Positions 12,358 through 14,776 of a stretch of DNA of 14,776 nucleotides are shown in pieces. The notes below the pieces were generated by a model. It was not told the origin of the DNA. It made no database searches and saw only the letters and a list, made by a program, of their open reading frames with translations. Source of the stretch: Nanobdellota archaeon. Lineage in GTDB: Archaea > Nanobdellota > Nanobdellia > Woesearchaeales > CG1-02-33-12. The translations under genes and the position numbers were made by a program. The DNA lies in NCBI GenBank assembly GCA_018901315.1, contig JAHIFA010000074.1:1-14776 (forward strand), given 5' to 3'. Within the stretch, counting starts at the first letter, position 1. Every line of letters starts with the position of its first letter.

Positions 12358-13338
12358 TCATTTCTTCTTTAATTTTATTAACTTATTTTTTATCTCCTGC
12401 TCGCTTGGAAGTTTTGTTTTATATTCTGCTACAAAGATTTCTTTCTTTAATCTACCTAATGCATAATGCACTTCTTCAACACCTTTGTATTCACAAAGGA
12501 TTAGCCCGATAGTATCTCTCTCCCAATTTAGCTGCTCATTTTCTCTATAGTAATTAATGTATTTATTCATCTGACCAATATATTCTGCCTTAAATTTCCC
12601 AATTTTAAAGTCTGCAAGAATAGTGCACCTAATCAATTTATGAAATAAAACCAAATCTATCTTATGGATTGTTCCGTCTATAATTATCTTTTTTTCTCTT
12701 TCCCCTATAAAGAAATTAGAGCCAAATTCCTGAAGTGTTCTTTCGAATTTTAACAATAACTGACTCTTTAAGTCATTCTCAGAGTAATCTTTTTTTAACT
12801 CAAGAAAATTGAAATTATAAGTATCTTTGAATACTTCTTCAGGAGACGGCAGATGCAAAAGCGGTTTAATCATTACTTTCCCTGTTTTTTTGATTTTCCT
12901 GTATTCATTATCTTCTACCCTTTTTCTGAGTTCTCTTACACTCCACTTTTCTATTATGGATTGGGCTTCGTAAAACTTGCGTTCTTCTTCTGTCTTAAGT
13001 TTTATCAATTCTATATAATGTGACCAGCTTAATTGTTGTGACACTGTCACGACAATTGGATATGCATTATAAAATTGGACAATTCGATAAAGTTCGTCTC
13101 TTCTGAATCCAAGATCTTCTGCTAAATTGTCAATTATTTGTTTACCATAATCTGCTCTTTCCTTGTGTTGTAGCTCTTCTCTTAAAATTCTTTCACCTAT
13201 TTGCCAATATGTTTGGACTTTTATGTTGTCTACAGCTTTGTAAGCCTGTGCTTTGGCTTTTTCTAATAAAAACCTTATATCATTAAGCACTTGGCTATAC
13301 CCTTCAGAGCTTGTTATAATTTGTTTTTTCATAATCAT
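12358..13338 (-). CDS. YhcG/DUF1016-type PDDEXK nuclease
   Basis: 326 residues (or 324 from the second ATG at 13332). The N-terminal DUF1016_N part is recognised by TYWQIGERILREELQHKERA and DYGKQIIDNLAEDLG (43-77) and by the FYNAYPIV / QQLSWSHYIELIKLK region (89-115), which is DNA-binding-like in architecture. The C-terminal nuclease domain has HKIDLVLFHKLIRCTILADFKIGKFKAEYIGQMNKYINYY (225-264): Asp228 and the Asp243-Phe-Lys245 pair form the PD-(D/E)xK catalytic core. Most relatives have Glu-Leu-Lys there, and Asp in place of Glu is conservative. Gln256 is the conserved QxxxY element. The family is common in bacteria, scattered in archaea, and its cellular role is unsettled. A TATA box (13364-13355) is centred 28 bases before the second ATG, which may be the true start. 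Confidence 0.88.
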   Translation of the reverse strand: MIMKKQIITSSEGYSQVLNDIRFLLEKAKAQAYKAVDNIKVQTYWQIGERILREELQHKERADYGKQIIDNLAEDLGFRRDELYRIVQFYNAYPIVVTVSQQLSWSHYIELIKLKTEEERKFYEAQSIIEKWSVRELRKRVEDNEYRKIKKTGKVMIKPLLHLPSPEEVFKDTYNFNFLELKKDYSENDLKSQLLLKFERTLQEFGSNFFIGEREKKIIIDGTIHKIDLVLFHKLIRCTILADFKIGKFKAEYIGQMNKYINYYRENEQLNWERDTIGLILCEYKGVEEVHYALGRLKKEIFVAEYKTKLPSEQEIKNKLIKLKKK

Positions 13339-13354
13339 ATTTCTTTATAACTGG

Positions 13355-13364
13355 TTTATAAAAT
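13355..13364 (-). promoter_or_regulatory. TATA box of the YhcG-type gene
   Basis: Minus strand ATTTTATAAA, 22 bases before the first ATG (13338) and 28 before the second (13332). For a leaderless archaeal transcript the second spacing fits better, so the protein may begin MKKQIITSSEG. Confidence 0.45.
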
Positions 13365-13444
13365 CTTGTTAGTTTTTTTCGGAAGAAAAAGTAAATTGTT
13401 CGTAATTTTTTTAAATTCTCTGAAAATAATTAATATTTATAGAA

Positions 13445-14776
13445 TTAATCTTTTTTTGCTTTTGTTTTCTTTACAGACCTTACTTTTAATCTGCTGTAAT
13501 TTACCGGATTTTTTATCCTATTGCAAAGATTATCTGGCTCGCATATCTCAATGTCCTTGTAATATGCAGCATTATCGCAATTTGGCGGCAGAATCTTTTT
13601 TTTGTTTCTCTTGTGGTATCTTATCTGGGCCAGCAGGTTTTCTTCCCTCAGCGGCTCGTCATTCTTCTTGTTCCATTCAACTATTAATTTTTCTATCTTT
13701 TCATAATCCCATCCGACGCTTGTGAGAAAATTTATCAACAAAAAAGAAAATCTTTTTCTTCCGTCTTTAAGCCCTTCCATCCCTTTTTTTATGCATGGCG
13801 GAAAAAAATCTTCCTGAAGTGCAAAGCCCAATGGCTCATATTCTTTTTTCTCAAGCTCATTTTCTTCCCCTTCAATTTGTGGCTTGTGGTCAAAGGCTTC
13901 TATTATTAATTTCCTTGCTTCCCCTTTTTTTATATTCCTTGTGTCAAGAAACCTAAATTTAGGAATCCTTACTATTTCAGGTTTTGCATTAGACTTATCA
14001 AACTCAAGAACTTTATCAGGATCAACTGGAATTGAAGCAAGCCCTGACTTCTCATGCAGGGAATATGCCATTCTGTAAAGATGCCTTGAGGAAACCAATA
14101 AAGTGTCAATGAAAAGATTGACCCTTTTTCCAAATTTTGTTCCCTCACATTTTGGACACTTCTTCATCGCAGTATTTTGAATCCTTTCCATGTAAACATT
14201 GTCTTTATCACAAATCATATACTTAACAGACTCATCTGCATTTACAATTTTTCCGCATTTTGAGCATATAAACTCAACCTGTTTTTTGTTTTCTGGTTTT
14301 AACCTTGCACCGCATTTAAGGCATATCCCCTTTGTGAATTCATCAGCACTTTTTCCTGTTTTTTTAAGAAAACTATTAAACTCATTGCTTTTAATTATCT
14401 TTTTTGACAATGCAAAACTCTTCTCCTTGCTGTCAATATAGTCCGCGAGATAACTTACAACTCTTTTTGTTGCCTCTGGAAACAGGGTTCTTGTTTCCTG
14501 CCCATGCACTTTTTCAGGGAATGCCTTAAACGGAACGCCTACATGAAATCCCTTATTGCCTGAAAACTTGCAGCTTATAGAGCTTACACCATGCTCTTTT
14601 AATGCTTTTATTATTTCATTTGCTATAAGCTTTGTTATCTCCCATACCTCAAAATCAATGTCTATTACCAAATCCCAGCCACTTCTTAAGTTATCTGCGT
14701 CCTTTTTGGTCATTGGAGTTGTTAGCTGCAAGGGGTTTCTCCATCGCTCTTCAGAAACATGGAATGATGTAGCTCC
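13445..14776 (-). CDS. Fused DNA primase (PriS catalytic core + PriL Fe-S domain), 5' end missing
   Basis: The frame is open to the window edge, adding 15 codons (GATSFHVSEERWRNP) before any possible start, so the N-terminus lies outside; 443 residues are visible, numbered here from the edge. The PriS part has the catalytic DID (39-41, in WDLVIDIDF), the SGNKGFHVGVPF loop (72-83), a cysteine-rich insert with CLKC (152-155), CSKC (171-174) and CPKC (207-210), and VNLFIDTLLVSSRHLYRMAY followed by SLHEKSGL (219-246), which holds the third catalytic Asp region. The last 120 residues resemble the PriL C-terminal 4Fe-4S domain: PPC (Cys328), PPNCD (Cys400), ICEPDNLC (Cys412, Cys418), ending in IKNPVNYSRLK. 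It makes RNA/DNA primers at the replication fork. The fusion removes the need for a separate PriL subunit. Confidence 0.88.
   Translation of the reverse strand, partial: GATSFHVSEERWRNPLQLTTPMTKKDADNLRSGWDLVIDIDFEVWEITKLIANEIIKALKEHGVSSISCKFSGNKGFHVGVPFKAFPEKVHGQETRTLFPEATKRVVSYLADYIDSKEKSFALSKKIIKSNEFNSFLKKTGKSADEFTKGICLKCGARLKPENKKQVEFICSKCGKIVNADESVKYMICDKDNVYMERIQNTAMKKCPKCEGTKFGKRVNLFIDTLLVSSRHLYRMAYSLHEKSGLASIPVDPDKVLEFDKSNAKPEIVRIPKFRFLDTRNIKKGEARKLIIEAFDHKPQIEGEENELEKKEYEPLGFALQEDFFPPCIKKGMEGLKDGRKRFSFLLINFLTSVGWDYEKIEKLIVEWNKKNDEPLREENLLAQIRYHKRNKKKILPPNCDNAAYYKDIEICEPDNLCNRIKNPVNYSRLKVRSVKKTKAKKD

Noticed and set aside
14714..14731. TTG or ATG inside the primase as its true start
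   Set aside because: The frame stays open to the window edge, and the upstream codons (FHVSEERWRNP) look like PriS sequence, so the gene begins outside.
1..14776. CRISPR array, tRNA or rRNA genes, insertion sequences
   Set aside because: No regularly spaced repeats, cloverleaf-like sequences, conserved rRNA segments or transposase motifs were seen on either strand.

Overview
The window is AT-rich archaeal chromosome. It carries the upstream half of an archaeal-type ribosomal protein operon on the minus strand (L3, L4, L23, L2, S19, L22, S3, L29, then the start of SUI1/aIF1). Archaeal TATA boxes (several with a BRE-like element) lie about 25-30 bases before many start codons. At the other edge is a DNA primase in which the PriS catalytic core and the PriL iron-sulfur domain are one polypeptide, a fusion known from Nanoarchaeum and relatives. 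Together with small genes and tight packing this points to a DPANN archaeon (Woesearchaeota/Pacearchaeota/Nanoarchaeota-like). That placement is an inference.

Layout. 1-5948: ribosomal operon, read right to left, with overlaps or gaps of 0-6 bases except for a 94-base gap between L23 and L2 (palindrome) and 26 bases between S3 and L29. A family 2 glycosyltransferase sits inside the operon between L22 and S3. 5949-6388: 440 bases without an intact gene. It holds the L3 promoter region, a long imperfect hairpin (6001-6085), a 43-codon C-terminal remnant of a queuosine-precursor (YhhQ/VUT) transporter (6188-6319) and a second hairpin (6322-6360). 6389-9001: a PNPOx-like flavin protein (+), a radical SAM protein with extra C-terminal cysteines (-), a Nudix hydrolase (-) and a coiled-coil protein with an Ada-like zinc motif (-). 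9184-11709: a protein of the family annotated as quinate 5-dehydrogenase (+) converges on an AAA ATPase (-) whose N-terminal half is a tandem duplication. 11864-14776: a PPC/DUF296 protein, a YhcG/DUF1016 PDDEXK nuclease and the fused primase, all minus strand.

How they work together. The ribosomal genes and aIF1 form one co-transcribed translation unit. The rest are mostly single-gene transcription units, each with its own TATA box, and several of these look leaderless or nearly so. No RiPP, CRISPR, restriction-modification or toxin-antitoxin module could be assembled from the neighbours, and no tRNA, rRNA or insertion sequence was seen. The most unusual items are the AAA ATPase with a duplicated N-domain, the 85-base hairpin in front of the L3 operon, the glycosyltransferase embedded in the ribosomal operon, and the transporter remnant.
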